From contig LT649426.1 of assembly GCA_900128395.1 (NCBI GenBank), positions 1 through 26,875 of the forward strand: a DNA stretch of 26,875 nucleotides, in the 5' to 3' direction. A program made the translations under genes and the position numbers. The DNA comes from Stramenopiles sp. TOSAG23-2 (taxonomy: Eukaryota; Sar). Shown here in pieces: positions 1 to 10,575 of the stretch (its first letter is position 1; each line of letters opens with the position of its first letter). The notes under the pieces are model-generated. The model made no database searches and was not told where the DNA came from. It saw only the letters and a program-made list of their open reading frames with translations.

Positions 1-1
1 T

Positions 2-3000
2 GTTTTAAGTGTTTATGGAAATAGTCAAGAAATTTGTTTAGGCGTTGAGCCGCGTTTGAATTTGATAAAAAATTTTGTACAACTCCTATTAGAAATAGAA
101 CATGAAGAATTAAATGTTATGATCTTCAAATCAATTGAAATATTAGCAACAGGATATTCATATACCCCAAAAGAGGCAGTTAAGGAAGCTGCAAATGTTA
201 TTGTAGAAATTTTTCAAAATATTTCGTCTGGTAGTAATAAACATAATTTAAAAGATGCTCTTAAGCTTTTAAAATCGTTTGCTTCACTTGTTGGTCATCT
301 TGTGGAATACGATAATAATTATTATGATATGTTAATTGAGATTAACATTGTTTCAAGCTTTATATATCCATTAATGGATATAACTTGGAAAGAAAATACA
401 AGTAATAGTAAAGATGATGATGATAACAATATTAACAACAATAAGGATAATGAATTTGATATGAAAAATTTTGTGAACGAAATAATAGAAAATATTGTAA
501 ATGAAACTATAAATATGAAAACAAACGTTATTGATGTCGAGAATAATATGCATGAGAAGAATAGCTTAATTGATGAATCCTTTTATAAATTGTTTTATGA
601 AGGAATATTCTATTTGTTAACACAATTCGCTACTAGAAATAATGTCTTGTTAGATAAACTTTTGTCTCCAACATGTTGTAATTTATATAGGGGTAGCTTA
701 TCTCACCATTTTAAAACATTTATGATACGCAAAAAGAAAGGACCTATAAATAAAATAATCGATGTTTCGCCATATACCATAGGTCCATGCCTAATGTTTT
801 TAGAAAAATTAGTAGTTCAATCAAGTAAACATTTAGAGACTGTTTTGACCATGCTGCTACAAATCGTCCAGGATATGCAACTATCTAGTAAAGCTTTTGC
901 CATAAATATTTTAGAGACAATATCATATATGATTTCAACAGCTAGAAGAGGGCGTAATATCTTTTGTCAAGTGTATGGTTTTGAAACATGTCTATCTCTT
1001 TTCACTAGATTTTTAGGTGATTTTACAAATAATTACAATGATAATGATAATAACACTATCCAAGATAAAGAAGGGAAAAGTCTATTTTTTACCTCGTTAA
1101 TAGTGAAAATATTACAAACGTTTACAGTAGCGATGGATGGGCCGCATACATTCAATAGAAGGCATTTTAACGAAAACATTAACTATCATTCCATACTTGA
1201 GCCACTTCGACTATCAAATATTTTAAAAAGCAATTTTGGAAAAGATATTATCAACGCTTTGCTATATATGCTTGCGGGTGATAGCAGTTTTCAACGCATT
1301 AATAATAGAAATATACATGTTAGTTCCAATGATGATGCTAATATATTTAAAATCAACAACTGGGATAGCAATAACAATAATGATAATAATAGTAATGAAA
1401 ATAATAATGTAAATGAGACATCACTAAAACTGTTAAATAATAGTATATTAGAATATTCAAAGATGGCAATGTCGATGAATTACAGTGTACTTTTTATCAT
1501 TTTCAATGCAATAGTCCATATTTCTCCAAAGGAAGATGCTATGAAATTATTGCAACAAATTAGGAAAATTCTTACATTAACAGGTCCATTAGCTCGAGAG
1601 TCTGCGTCTATTGCTGGGTCTGTAGCCTGGGCAATGGAAGCACTTGATGGTGTCAAGGATGTAGATCTAATAAAAGAGCTAGTCAGCCTAATTGGCTTGG
1701 TTGCTAAGCATGGTACTACTCCATATGAAATTCGCCACGTTTTGAAACTGGTACAAAATTCCGATGAAAAACCAATTCTATCGAAATTGATGCTAAGTTT
1801 GTTGAAAGATATGTCGGCATTATCATATGCGCCTTTTGTAACTTTTGGAAAAGATCCATCAAAAGATGATCTTCCAGCGTATGGTAAAATTTCAAACTTT
1901 GGAGAATGGACGTGGCCACCAAAGGAAGGTATGTCAGTTTCTTGCTGGATTCGTATTGTCAATGACCATGGAATTAACAGCCCTGATAAGTCGAAAGAAA
2001 AAATATGCCTTATCAATGTTTATGATAGCCAAAATAATACCATATTTGCTGTTCATTTGGGCAGAGAAGATATTACATTTGTCAATGGCACCGCAAGTTC
2101 CCAAGAAATTGCATATTTTCGACATGATTCATCAATGTTTAAAGACCACGATTGGCATCATATATTAATAACTCATCAACGAGAGAGAAAAAGTAGAATG
2201 AATGCTTTTTGGAAGTCAAATGAAGGCACTGTCATCGTTTATATCGATGGTGTACAATGTAAATCTGACGAATCATCTCTTCCGTTCTCAACAAGTGGCG
2301 TAAAAAACGGTAAATTAGGAGTGTTGTCGGGTATAATTGGCTCGGAAAACAAAAGTTTGACTCAGCGTTATTGGCATTTAGGTCCAACTATTGTAAGCTT
2401 GGAACCGTTTTCACAAGAGATTGTTTTGCGTATTTACCTAGCAGGTCCTAACCAAATCTCATGTTTCCGTGGCGCAACAGTATATCCAAGTCCGCTTGGT
2501 GTTTACGTTAATCTATTACAAAAAATCGGACGTAATGAAAAATCGACGGAAGAAGTGTTGACGGTCCTTGGTTTATATAATAAAAACAGTGCAGATACTT
2601 TAGCAAAAATTAAAGCTATCCAGGAAATTGTTTTAAATCCAGATGCTATAGTCCTTTTTTATGTAGCTAGTGAAACGAAGAAGGTTGATATGGCGTTTGC
2701 TAGCGGTGCAAATGTAAAACAAAATTTCATGGTATCAAACATGGCAATCGATAGCTACGGTATAAGGTCACGACGCGGAATATTCCAATTGAAAGGTGGC
2801 GCCTTTCCAAATCGCCCGCATGCTTTGTGTACGTGGCTTCGATCTGTAGAAGGTGTCATATCACTATTTCCATTAATTGATAAAACTCTTGTATATAGTG
2901 ACAGCAGTACTGATCATGATACTAATAAAGAATTGTTTCTACACACTCTTTCTTTAGTTGTTAATATGTCATCATCAGATTGTTGTGCAGATAGCATTAG

Positions 3001-6000
3001 CGAGTTAGAGGCGTCAAATGGATATGCAATACTTGCCTATTTTCTTGCCCAAGGAAGTGAACTGGGATACATTAATACTCAAGTTATGAATTTGTTATTT
3101 CAATTATGCGCAGGTCCAAAGGATACAAATAACAAGAATAGAATAGCAGCAAACATAGATTGTATACGATTGATTTTGTTCAACACCATAATCTTTACAA
3201 ACAGCCCCATATATTCATCGCTTCGCGTTAGTATTTTAAGATTTATTTTAGGTCTCGTGCAAAAAGAAAATGCACTTAATAATTTGAAACAAAACGATGA
3301 GTTTCTCAATTTAAATGCATCTTATAATGTACTACGGTTGTTAGAAGCAGATGGAATAAAATGGCTCCTTCATACTTCATTGCGTGATGCTCATACGATC
3401 GCCTCTTTAATTGACAACGATAAGCAAAATGGCAATTCAAACGGAAAGGATATCAATAATTTACTTGACTCTTACGATATTGTTGAAGATATTTTGTATG
3501 AATTGTTACGTGCTAGAGGGGAGATCAATGATTTGTTTTACATTGCAGAATTTTTGATTTCATCTGTGCATACAAATATGGCACATATATCTTTTCCTTA
3601 CAGCGGAACAGGAGTTTTGCATCAGCATCGCGAAAATTTATCTATTGGATATGAAAGGTATCAAAACATTTTACTGAATATACTTTTAAAAATGGTCCAT
3701 GGGGATACTATGACAAAAGAACCTTTGAAAGTCGCTCATAGTACTGATGCTAATGATGCTGAACGGAAATCACCTTCCATAGAATCGTCCATATTGTCGA
3801 CATTGTCTTCAATGCAATCTATGATGCCGCCTGCGCCATCACTTTCAAGTACGTCTAACTCAAGATCGAGTAGTGGTGATACCAATAACAAGAAGAGAAA
3901 TAAAAAGCATGCAGAAGACACTACAAAACGATTGTATACCATTTATGAGCAAGTATTTTTTGAGCAATACAACATGTGGTTTCTATGTTTAATGGATCGT
4001 GCTGAATCGACAGAGGTCATTTCCTTAGCCTTTAGATTGTTTATTGAAATTTTGCAAAACACTGAATCAAATACCCAGGAACGACATATTCAATTCATGT
4101 TGCTTCAATTCGAATATGCACTAACCCAACATTGCCATTCATTTGATATTTATATATTATTGATAGCCTTTTTAGTTGGGGTTCCGGTAAAAATGTTGCC
4201 TCAAAACATGTTTGAATCTATGTCAGCAGTTGATGTAACTTCTATTTTGAATCAGTTTAAAGCGGCAAGTGCCGCCACGGAGACATCTATAAATATCTTG
4301 AAAGATGAAGATGCTAATGCAATTATGTCCATGATTAGCAATTTATTACGAGAACATTTGAGAAAAGCGACGTTTCCTGAGTATAATAAAACTTACGGTG
4401 GCTCGCCGAAACGAACCGTGTTCCATCGCCGTGGTGGATCAACTGATAGTGGATATTATGGAGAAAATGATGAAGAGACTACTACTGATGATGATGATCA
4501 AAATCAACGAAATACAGATATTTTGAATGAAGATACTAATCGTTTTAATAATCAAAATGGCGAGAATGAAATTGCTTCGCTGATGGCTCATATTTTTCTC
4601 TCTTTAATGGAAGAAGATGACAAGTTTAAAAGCAGGTGCGCCTCCGCTTCGTTTATGAGGCACATTGTGAAATTCATATTCAGTTGTGCCTCTCAAAATG
4701 ATGCTTCGGTAATGCGTGCCAATTCTAATGGAAAAATATTTTCAATAAAAATTATTGAGCAATATGTTGATGACGCTCGAGAGGACATTAGTGTTACAGA
4801 GGGTGAAGATAACGTTGAAAATGATACAACACGTACAAAACTCACGTCATCACGATTATCAAGTCGAGGTTCCGAAATATCTGCGTATGAAAATGTTTTC
4901 TCTGGTCGAATAGCCGATACTCTATTTGAATTAATTGGACAGGTTACGGAAGCGTACATTCTAGGTGATGTTTCTAGCAATGGGGAAAAGACCATGTCAA
5001 TCGGTCTTGGAACACGTGTATGCCTCATGATTTTGGATGCATTTCCTTCATATGCTCCACAACATTTGATTCGCGCATATCAACTACGTACCTTGCGCGT
5101 GTTGCATAGTAAACTTGGTCAAACTTTAAGTTCTTTGCGATTTGATTGGTTGCATAATGATTTTTTTATTCCACAATTGCAACAACTATGTGAAGAAATT
5201 GTAAAAAAAGCTATGTATGGGTGGTTTGAAGGATGTGAACATGTCGTTCTGTTATTTTTATTCGACTGTTTACAATGTGCACAAAAACTTTCAAATGTCC
5301 AAAAATTGGATGTGAAACGACGTAAAAATATGGTTCAATCTATATCTTCATCCGTCTATGCTTTTATTTGTTTCACGTTACAGCAATATAGTGATGATTT
5401 CGAGGGTGAAAACATTTGCAAAACGTTAAAATTAATAGGCGAAAACTCACAATTTCTTAATCTTGTGAATGTGAACCGAAGAAAACTAAGTGATGCAGAA
5501 AGAAGCAATACTATCAGCGGCATATATGTAGGTAGATCACGTGGATCATCCAACGCGTCATCGACAGTAGTTTCTGGAACATCACCATCTACATTTCAAA
5601 AGTTTATGTCAACGGACAGCATGTTTGTCAACTCTTCCTTTTCGCACAAAGATTTTCTCCATTGTTTTTGTTATCTATCATACAAAATACTTGAATTAGA
5701 TTGTGCAGAGTCTCGTGAGCTTGTAAAAATTTGGAAAGATATGTTTAAATTCAATCATTTTGAGATGATTGAGCTGATTGGGTCATCTACTGCAAGTCCA
5801 AAACAAAATTCAACCAACAAAAGGCGTAAGTCAGAAATGGCACAACGTGATTTATATGCGGAAGGCTTTCATTTATTAGTAGAAGATGCAAAGGATGAGT
5901 TATTTCTTGAATGGATTCGACGTCTGAAGAACCACGAAGATCTAATTCTGAGAGATATTATAACAAAAACGACTGCAAAAGCTTGGAAAAAAAGAGAGAG

Positions 6001-9000
6001 GCAACTTTCTTCACCAAAAGTACCGTTTGAACGTCTAGTAGAAATTTTGCGTTTAGAAGAATCCAGAGAAGGTCCGTCAAAGAAGGTAGTTAGAAAAAGT
6101 GTTACTCTATCTGATGCTCCAGCAATATGCCAAAGTACTGTTTATGATCTGTGTAAATCTGTTAATAAAACGTGTACTGATGAGTGGAAAAGATGGGAAC
6201 AAGTAATATTAATGGGGCAATCATCGTGGAAATCTCGTACGGATAATGATTATCGTGCACAATTAGTCGATAATGATAATAGTCCATCGTCTACTGCCAA
6301 TAAATGGCAGCTGGATGAATCTGAAGCCTTTTTGAGAATGCGTAGACGAGTTAAGCCGAATCCAGGCTTTTTTGAGACCTATGGATTGAAAAAGGAGATC
6401 ATGTTATGGAAAGACAGGGCGTTATCTCCTAGTTCTATGGGAGGAAATAATGCATTTGAGACTCCGATGAAAGCTACAAATGGCAGTTGTAAGAAAGAAG
6501 GAGAACTTGAAGTTCCAATTCCAGTCACTAGCCGTCGATTATCTGCAAAAATATTATTACAACGAGCAGATGCTGCAAATAATAATGTTGGCACACCGTA
6601 TACTTCTGGAGTAAATGTTGTTAGTGCCGTACCAAGAGTTGCAAGACGGATGAATAGTACCCCATTAGATGAAGCAGAAGATGACCTCCTCGATACATTG
6701 ACCGACGGGGGTGAAATACAGGTTCAAGATGAAAATAAAAATTCTAAAACCGGTAATATTCGATCTATTTTAAACAAATTGGATTTATCTAAAGTCCTGA
6801 TAGCAAACGATGTTGAGATAAAGTTTGTATCAAATTGTACCGTTGTACGAGGTTTAGAGGCTATCGAAGCTATATTTGTTGTTACTGAAACAGATTTATT
6901 AATTGTTGAGGGTTATCAACTAGCAGATGATGGATCTACCTTGATAGAAATCCAAAAAACAGAAGTCAAATGGGATTATACAATTGAACTGCTACCGAAT
7001 CCTAATAATAATAACAACAACAAGAACAAGGTAGAAGGAAGTTCATCGCCTGGTATATCAACTATCAATAATGATAGTGAGAAGGAAAAGAAATTAACTA
7101 TTAAGACTCCTCAGGCAAAAACATCACGGGAGCGTAGTACAGTCGATACAAAACATTCCCAACATTCACGACATTGTATTTCCTACGAAAATGTTAAAGC
7201 TTTTTATAAACGAAGATATCTTTTAAGGCGTGTTGGTATTGAACTTTTCAGCGGTGATGGGGAAAGTATTTTCATTGCCATGCGAGATCCAAAGGTACAA
7301 GCAAAAGTTTACAAGATTATCTCATCTTTAAACTTTCCTAATTCTATATTCAAAGAGAAAAATAAATCAAGCAACGCAAATGATACAACTAGTGCACCAC
7401 AAGTTGGTTCTAGTTCGAAACATCGTAAATATTTAAATTTTACAACGAAGAAATGGCTTGAAGGTGATATTTCTAATTTTGAATATTTAATGATATTAAA
7501 TACAATGGCTGGCAGATCTTACAATGACTTGACTCAATATCCTGTTTTCCCTTGGGTCTTAGCAGATTATCACAGCAAAAAGATCGATTTAAATTTAAGA
7601 TCATCTTATCGTGACTTATCAAAACCAATGGGTGCACTTGGTGAAAAACGTGCGAAAGAATTTCGATCTCGTTATCAAGAAGTTAAATCGTTAGAAGATC
7701 CAATGACACCTCCGTTTCATTATGGGACGCATTATTCGACAAGTGCTTACATATTGTACTACTTTGTTCGCATGGAACCATTTTCGCAAATGTCAATTGA
7801 TTTACAAAATGGCAAGTTTGATCATCCATCGCGTTTATTTACATCCATTAATCGTTCATGGATTGCTGCATCTGGTGGTAATCCAGCTGATTCGAGTTCT
7901 CTTCAAGATGTACGAGAATTGACACCAGAATTTTTTTACAGCGCAGAATTTTTAAAAAATTCCAATAATTTTAATTTTGGTGAAATCAAACCAGGCAGCA
8001 AAATAAATGATGTGGAATTACCACCCTGGTGCAACAATGATCCAGGGCAATTTGTTCGCATAAATCGTAAGGCATTGGAGTCAAAATATGTATCAGAAAA
8101 TTTACACCATTGGATTGATTTGATATTTGGTTATAAACAGATTGGTCAAGAAGCTGAAAATGCACAAAATGTTTTTCACCCATTTACATATGAAGGCGAA
8201 GTTGATGTAGATGCCATTGAAGATGACGCGATGCGGGAATCAGTAATGGCGCAAATTCATAATTTTGGACAAACTCCAACGCAGTTATTTAAATCCCCAC
8301 ATCCTAGACGTGAAGTAAAAAATGTCTCGTTACATGATGAGCCAAAACAAGTCTTGTCATTAATGCGATGGCACAGATATTTGTCAGGTCCACTAGTTCT
8401 ACCCGGTATTTATCCACCACGTATAGTTTTAGAAGCATCTGAAATGGTAGAGGAAACATTATTGCAAAAAGCAACTAAAGTAATTGAAATGTATTTATCA
8501 AATAGTATTAATTTAGGACCAGTATCTGATATAAAAATACTACCAAATGGAAATGTGGAGCACATCCGTTCCCCGGTCATCGGAAGCGCTATGTTAAACA
8601 CTAGAAATAGGCACAACAATTCAAATAGAAGTGGTGGTACTACTTATGGCGCAATTTTACATCCACCTACGTTTCGTAAATATTTAGCGTGGGGACACCC
8701 AGATGGCTCTGTACAAGTTCATACATACGTAGCAACACCATTGCATCGTGATGTTGGAAGAATTGTTACTACTCATGATGGATTACATATTGGGCCAGTA
8801 ACATGTGCTGTATTTTCAAATGACGGCCAATTATTAGTTACTGGAGGTTATGATGCCATTATAGGATTATGGAGCGTATCAAAAAATGATAAGAAACGAA
8901 AAGCACTTAAAGGAAGTGAACGGATTTTAAAATTAAAAGGAAGATTATGTGGCCACAACCGTCCAATTACATGCATTTCTATATCGACATTAAACGGTAT

Positions 9001-9949
9001 CATTGTGTCAGGATCGGAAGATTGCTCCATTATAGTTTGGGATATAACAGAAATGGTCATGGTGCGTGTATTGCTTGGTCATGAAAAAGCAATCTTAAGT
9101 GTATCTATTAATGAGCGCAGCGGCAACATAATTACTGGTACTGATTTTGCATTAAGAGTATGGAATATAAATGGTAGTCTAATGGCGTGTGTAAATATGT
9201 CACAAGTTCGTTTATCACCATTAAGCTGCATTTTAGCATCTGATAGTGAAGATTGGCAAAATTGTGTTAATGTTGTTACTGGTCATGAAGATGGCAAAAT
9301 TGTTTTGTGGCAATTGGTTGGTAATCATGATGACTTGATAACAGAATTTACGGAGACGGAGATATTACCGCAGCAACATACACCACCAGAACCATCATCA
9401 ATTGCATCATTATCATCGCAACGATCAAATTCATACAGCTTTCATGATTTATTAGCAGCTGAGGAGGAAGAAAGAGCTGTTGCAGAATTGCCAGTAATTC
9501 GCCGTGTAGCGAAAGCGAAAAAGCAGCGGAAGGTTTCAATTGTGCGTGTACGATCAATGCTAACATTGGAAATTTTGAAAAAAAATGATGATGATAATGA
9601 CGATGATGTACAAGAAGTGGAGGGAGATGATGAAGAAAAACGTAGTAGCAATGGAGAACAAAATGATGACATGGATAGTAAGCATAATGATGACAATAAC
9701 AATAGCAAATCTGGTGGACAAAAAAATAGTCGTTCTAGTATACATAAATCTGTTATACCTCCAATGAAATTACATATCATGTCCATCTATAAAAAACATC
9801 AAGCAAGAATAACAGCAATGGCATTATCGTTTGATGGTACTAAATTAGCGACTGGATGTGCTCATGGTAAAGTATATATATGGAAAAGCTTATTGGATAA
9901 GAAAATTGATGAGTATGAAATTATTAAAGATTTTGATGATTTGATGTAA
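2..9949 (+). CDS. BEACH-WD40 protein, neurobeachin/LRBA/LvsA type, 5' partial
   Basis: The frame is open from base 2 with no start, so the 5' end lies outside the window; 3315 residues are visible. Numbering from base 2: an alpha-helical, armadillo-like N-terminal half; a concanavalin A/LamG-like sandwich at about 630-830 (motif VSCWIRI, later HDWHHILI); a long helical region; a PH-BEACH domain at about 2267-2450, split by an Asn-rich insert; a BEACH domain at about 2480-2771 (TNxxY-like opening region, NTMAGRSYNDLTQYPVFPW, FHYGTHYST, LIFGYKQIG); then WD40 repeats at about 2880-3110 and one more at 3260-3310 after an acidic low-complexity insert. This domain order is that of the neurobeachin/LRBA/NBEAL and Dictyostelium LvsA proteins, large cytosolic scaffolds for vesicle traffic and membrane fusion. 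Asn and Asp runs break up the helical part. No intron is needed across nearly 10 kb. The family is certain; the subfamily is not assigned. Confidence 0.95.
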   Translation, partial: VLSVYGNSQEICLGVEPRLNLIKNFVQLLLEIEHEELNVMIFKSIEILATGYSYTPKEAVKEAANVIVEIFQNISSGSNKHNLKDALKLLKSFASLVGHLVEYDNNYYDMLIEINIVSSFIYPLMDITWKENTSNSKDDDDNNINNNKDNEFDMKNFVNEIIENIVNETINMKTNVIDVENNMHEKNSLIDESFYKLFYEGIFYLLTQFATRNNVLLDKLLSPTCCNLYRGSLSHHFKTFMIRKKKGPINKIIDVSPYTIGPCLMFLEKLVVQSSKHLETVLTMLLQIVQDMQLSSKAFAINILETISYMISTARRGRNIFCQVYGFETCLSLFTRFLGDFTNNYNDNDNNTIQDKEGKSLFFTSLIVKILQTFTVAMDGPHTFNRRHFNENINYHSILEPLRLSNILKSNFGKDIINALLYMLAGDSSFQRINNRNIHVSSNDDANIFKINNWDSNNNNDNNSNENNNVNETSLKLLNNSILEYSKMAMSMNYSVLFIIFNAIVHISPKEDAMKLLQQIRKILTLTGPLARESASIAGSVAWAMEALDGVKDVDLIKELVSLIGLVAKHGTTPYEIRHVLKLVQNSDEKPILSKLMLSLLKDMSALSYAPFVTFGKDPSKDDLPAYGKISNFGEWTWPPKEGMSVSCWIRIVNDHGINSPDKSKEKICLINVYDSQNNTIFAVHLGREDITFVNGTASSQEIAYFRHDSSMFKDHDWHHILITHQRERKSRMNAFWKSNEGTVIVYIDGVQCKSDESSLPFSTSGVKNGKLGVLSGIIGSENKSLTQRYWHLGPTIVSLEPFSQEIVLRIYLAGPNQISCFRGATVYPSPLGVYVNLLQKIGRNEKSTEEVLTVLGLYNKNSADTLAKIKAIQEIVLNPDAIVLFYVASETKKVDMAFASGANVKQNFMVSNMAIDSYGIRSRRGIFQLKGGAFPNRPHALCTWLRSVEGVISLFPLIDKTLVYSDSSTDHDTNKELFLHTLSLVVNMSSSDCCADSISELEASNGYAILAYFLAQGSELGYINTQVMNLLFQLCAGPKDTNNKNRIAANIDCIRLILFNTIIFTNSPIYSSLRVSILRFILGLVQKENALNNLKQNDEFLNLNASYNVLRLLEADGIKWLLHTSLRDAHTIASLIDNDKQNGNSNGKDINNLLDSYDIVEDILYELLRARGEINDLFYIAEFLISSVHTNMAHISFPYSGTGVLHQHRENLSIGYERYQNILLNILLKMVHGDTMTKEPLKVAHSTDANDAERKSPSIESSILSTLSSMQSMMPPAPSLSSTSNSRSSSGDTNNKKRNKKHAEDTTKRLYTIYEQVFFEQYNMWFLCLMDRAESTEVISLAFRLFIEILQNTESNTQERHIQFMLLQFEYALTQHCHSFDIYILLIAFLVGVPVKMLPQNMFESMSAVDVTSILNQFKAASAATETSINILKDEDANAIMSMISNLLREHLRKATFPEYNKTYGGSPKRTVFHRRGGSTDSGYYGENDEETTTDDDDQNQRNTDILNEDTNRFNNQNGENEIASLMAHIFLSLMEEDDKFKSRCASASFMRHIVKFIFSCASQNDASVMRANSNGKIFSIKIIEQYVDDAREDISVTEGEDNVENDTTRTKLTSSRLSSRGSEISAYENVFSGRIADTLFELIGQVTEAYILGDVSSNGEKTMSIGLGTRVCLMILDAFPSYAPQHLIRAYQLRTLRVLHSKLGQTLSSLRFDWLHNDFFIPQLQQLCEEIVKKAMYGWFEGCEHVVLLFLFDCLQCAQKLSNVQKLDVKRRKNMVQSISSSVYAFICFTLQQYSDDFEGENICKTLKLIGENSQFLNLVNVNRRKLSDAERSNTISGIYVGRSRGSSNASSTVVSGTSPSTFQKFMSTDSMFVNSSFSHKDFLHCFCYLSYKILELDCAESRELVKIWKDMFKFNHFEMIELIGSSTASPKQNSTNKRRKSEMAQRDLYAEGFHLLVEDAKDELFLEWIRRLKNHEDLILRDIITKTTAKAWKKRERQLSSPKVPFERLVEILRLEESREGPSKKVVRKSVTLSDAPAICQSTVYDLCKSVNKTCTDEWKRWEQVILMGQSSWKSRTDNDYRAQLVDNDNSPSSTANKWQLDESEAFLRMRRRVKPNPGFFETYGLKKEIMLWKDRALSPSSMGGNNAFETPMKATNGSCKKEGELEVPIPVTSRRLSAKILLQRADAANNNVGTPYTSGVNVVSAVPRVARRMNSTPLDEAEDDLLDTLTDGGEIQVQDENKNSKTGNIRSILNKLDLSKVLIANDVEIKFVSNCTVVRGLEAIEAIFVVTETDLLIVEGYQLADDGSTLIEIQKTEVKWDYTIELLPNPNNNNNNKNKVEGSSSPGISTINNDSEKEKKLTIKTPQAKTSRERSTVDTKHSQHSRHCISYENVKAFYKRRYLLRRVGIELFSGDGESIFIAMRDPKVQAKVYKIISSLNFPNSIFKEKNKSSNANDTTSAPQVGSSSKHRKYLNFTTKKWLEGDISNFEYLMILNTMAGRSYNDLTQYPVFPWVLADYHSKKIDLNLRSSYRDLSKPMGALGEKRAKEFRSRYQEVKSLEDPMTPPFHYGTHYSTSAYILYYFVRMEPFSQMSIDLQNGKFDHPSRLFTSINRSWIAASGGNPADSSSLQDVRELTPEFFYSAEFLKNSNNFNFGEIKPGSKINDVELPPWCNNDPGQFVRINRKALESKYVSENLHHWIDLIFGYKQIGQEAENAQNVFHPFTYEGEVDVDAIEDDAMRESVMAQIHNFGQTPTQLFKSPHPRREVKNVSLHDEPKQVLSLMRWHRYLSGPLVLPGIYPPRIVLEASEMVEETLLQKATKVIEMYLSNSINLGPVSDIKILPNGNVEHIRSPVIGSAMLNTRNRHNNSNRSGGTTYGAILHPPTFRKYLAWGHPDGSVQVHTYVATPLHRDVGRIVTTHDGLHIGPVTCAVFSNDGQLLVTGGYDAIIGLWSVSKNDKKRKALKGSERILKLKGRLCGHNRPITCISISTLNGIIVSGSEDCSIIVWDITEMVMVRVLLGHEKAILSVSINERSGNIITGTDFALRVWNINGSLMACVNMSQVRLSPLSCILASDSEDWQNCVNVVTGHEDGKIVLWQLVGNHDDLITEFTETEILPQQHTPPEPSSIASLSSQRSNSYSFHDLLAAEEEERAVAELPVIRRVAKAKKQRKVSIVRVRSMLTLEILKKNDDDNDDDVQEVEGDDEEKRSSNGEQNDDMDSKHNDDNNNSKSGGQKNSRSSIHKSVIPPMKLHIMSIYKKHQARITAMALSFDGTKLATGCAHGKVYIWKSLLDKKIDEYEIIKDFDDLM

Positions 9950-10389
9950 AAAAAAATATTTTTGTTAATATATATATATATATAACACACACACATATAT
10001 TTTTTACGATTTCGTATTTTTTACATTTTATTATGAAGCTACACTTCAATTTTTGGTCTATCGTGTGACGCTCCTCGTATTCAGGGGCTTTGAAATTGCG
10101 TGTTCTTTATGGTATTGCGTCTGCGAATTGGGCAACTAGCTACGTCTGCTATAAACTGATGCCGAAAATTCTGATTTTGTGTGTATATGTAATATCACAG
10201 GTGGTAGGTTATAAGGTGTTCCTGTGCACTTTGCCAAAAAGAAGAAGTGGTGTGAGATAATATATATAATAATAAAAAGCAAGAATAATTTTTTTTTTGA
10301 TTGATGAAAAATTGATGAATATGAAATCGTAAAAAGTGATATCGAAAAAATCAAAGAAAAACATTTAGTATAACAATTTTATACACATC
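9950..10389. other. Intergenic region between BEACH and J-domain genes
   Basis: AT-rich spacer of 440 bases between two genes on the same strand. It begins with a T-rich stretch, an alternating TA run and an AC run (about 9968-9995), probably in the 3' UTR of the BEACH gene, followed by a less AT-biased part (10050-10230) and an A/T-rich leader up to the ATG at 10390. I see no open frame of useful length, no tRNA fold and no convincing snRNA or snoRNA. Confidence 0.6.
9968..9995. repeat. TA/AC microsatellite after the BEACH gene
   Basis: An alternating TA tract runs directly into an AC tract about 20 bases after the BEACH stop codon. Simple-sequence DNA of this kind recurs beside genes across the window. 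Confidence 0.8.
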
Positions 10390-10524
10390 ATGGCTACGAC
10401 AGGTGCTGATCCATTTAATTATCAACATAGACAAAATTTAACTAGAAGGAAAGGAAATGGATCAAATGAAATTCAATATGAACCATTTGATGAGGCAAAT
10501 ATTTCTTCAGATGTGAATAAATAA
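10390..10524 (+). CDS. N-terminal piece of the J-domain membrane protein, cut off by a tandem duplication
   Basis: An ATG with A at -3 and G at +4 opens a 44-residue frame that begins MATTGADPFNYQHRQ and ends at a TAA created at the edge of a 55-bp tandem repeat. The last 17 or so residues (EIQYEPFDEANISSDVN) are also encoded by the second repeat copy, one frame over, which reads on into the membrane J protein. Removing one copy gives a single frame of 347 residues from 10390 to 11488. I therefore read this as the authentic hydrophilic N-tail of the next gene, not as a separate gene. Whether the break exists in the organism, or comes from assembly or an unrecognised intron, is open. Confidence 0.6.
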   Translation: MATTGADPFNYQHRQNLTRRKGNGSNEIQYEPFDEANISSDVNK

Positions 10525-10575
10525 AATTCAATATGAACCATTTGATGAGGCAAATATTTCTTCAGATGTGAATAA
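10469..10575 (+). repeat. Tandem direct repeat, period 55 bp, inside the J-protein 5' coding region
   Basis: Bases 10469-10520 and 10524-10575 are identical over 52 bases, separated by three bases (ATA). The 55-bp period is not a multiple of three, so the duplication shifts the reading frame by one and creates the stop at 10522-10524. Confidence 0.95.

Noticed and set aside
1480-2016. 178-codon minus-strand frame within the BEACH gene
   Set aside because: Antisense to a conserved concanavalin-like region; no recognisable domain in its product.
10150-10190. CTGATGC ... TCTGATT pattern like box C/D snoRNA boxes
   Set aside because: The first box lacks the full RTGATGA sequence, spacing is far too short, and there is no terminal stem.
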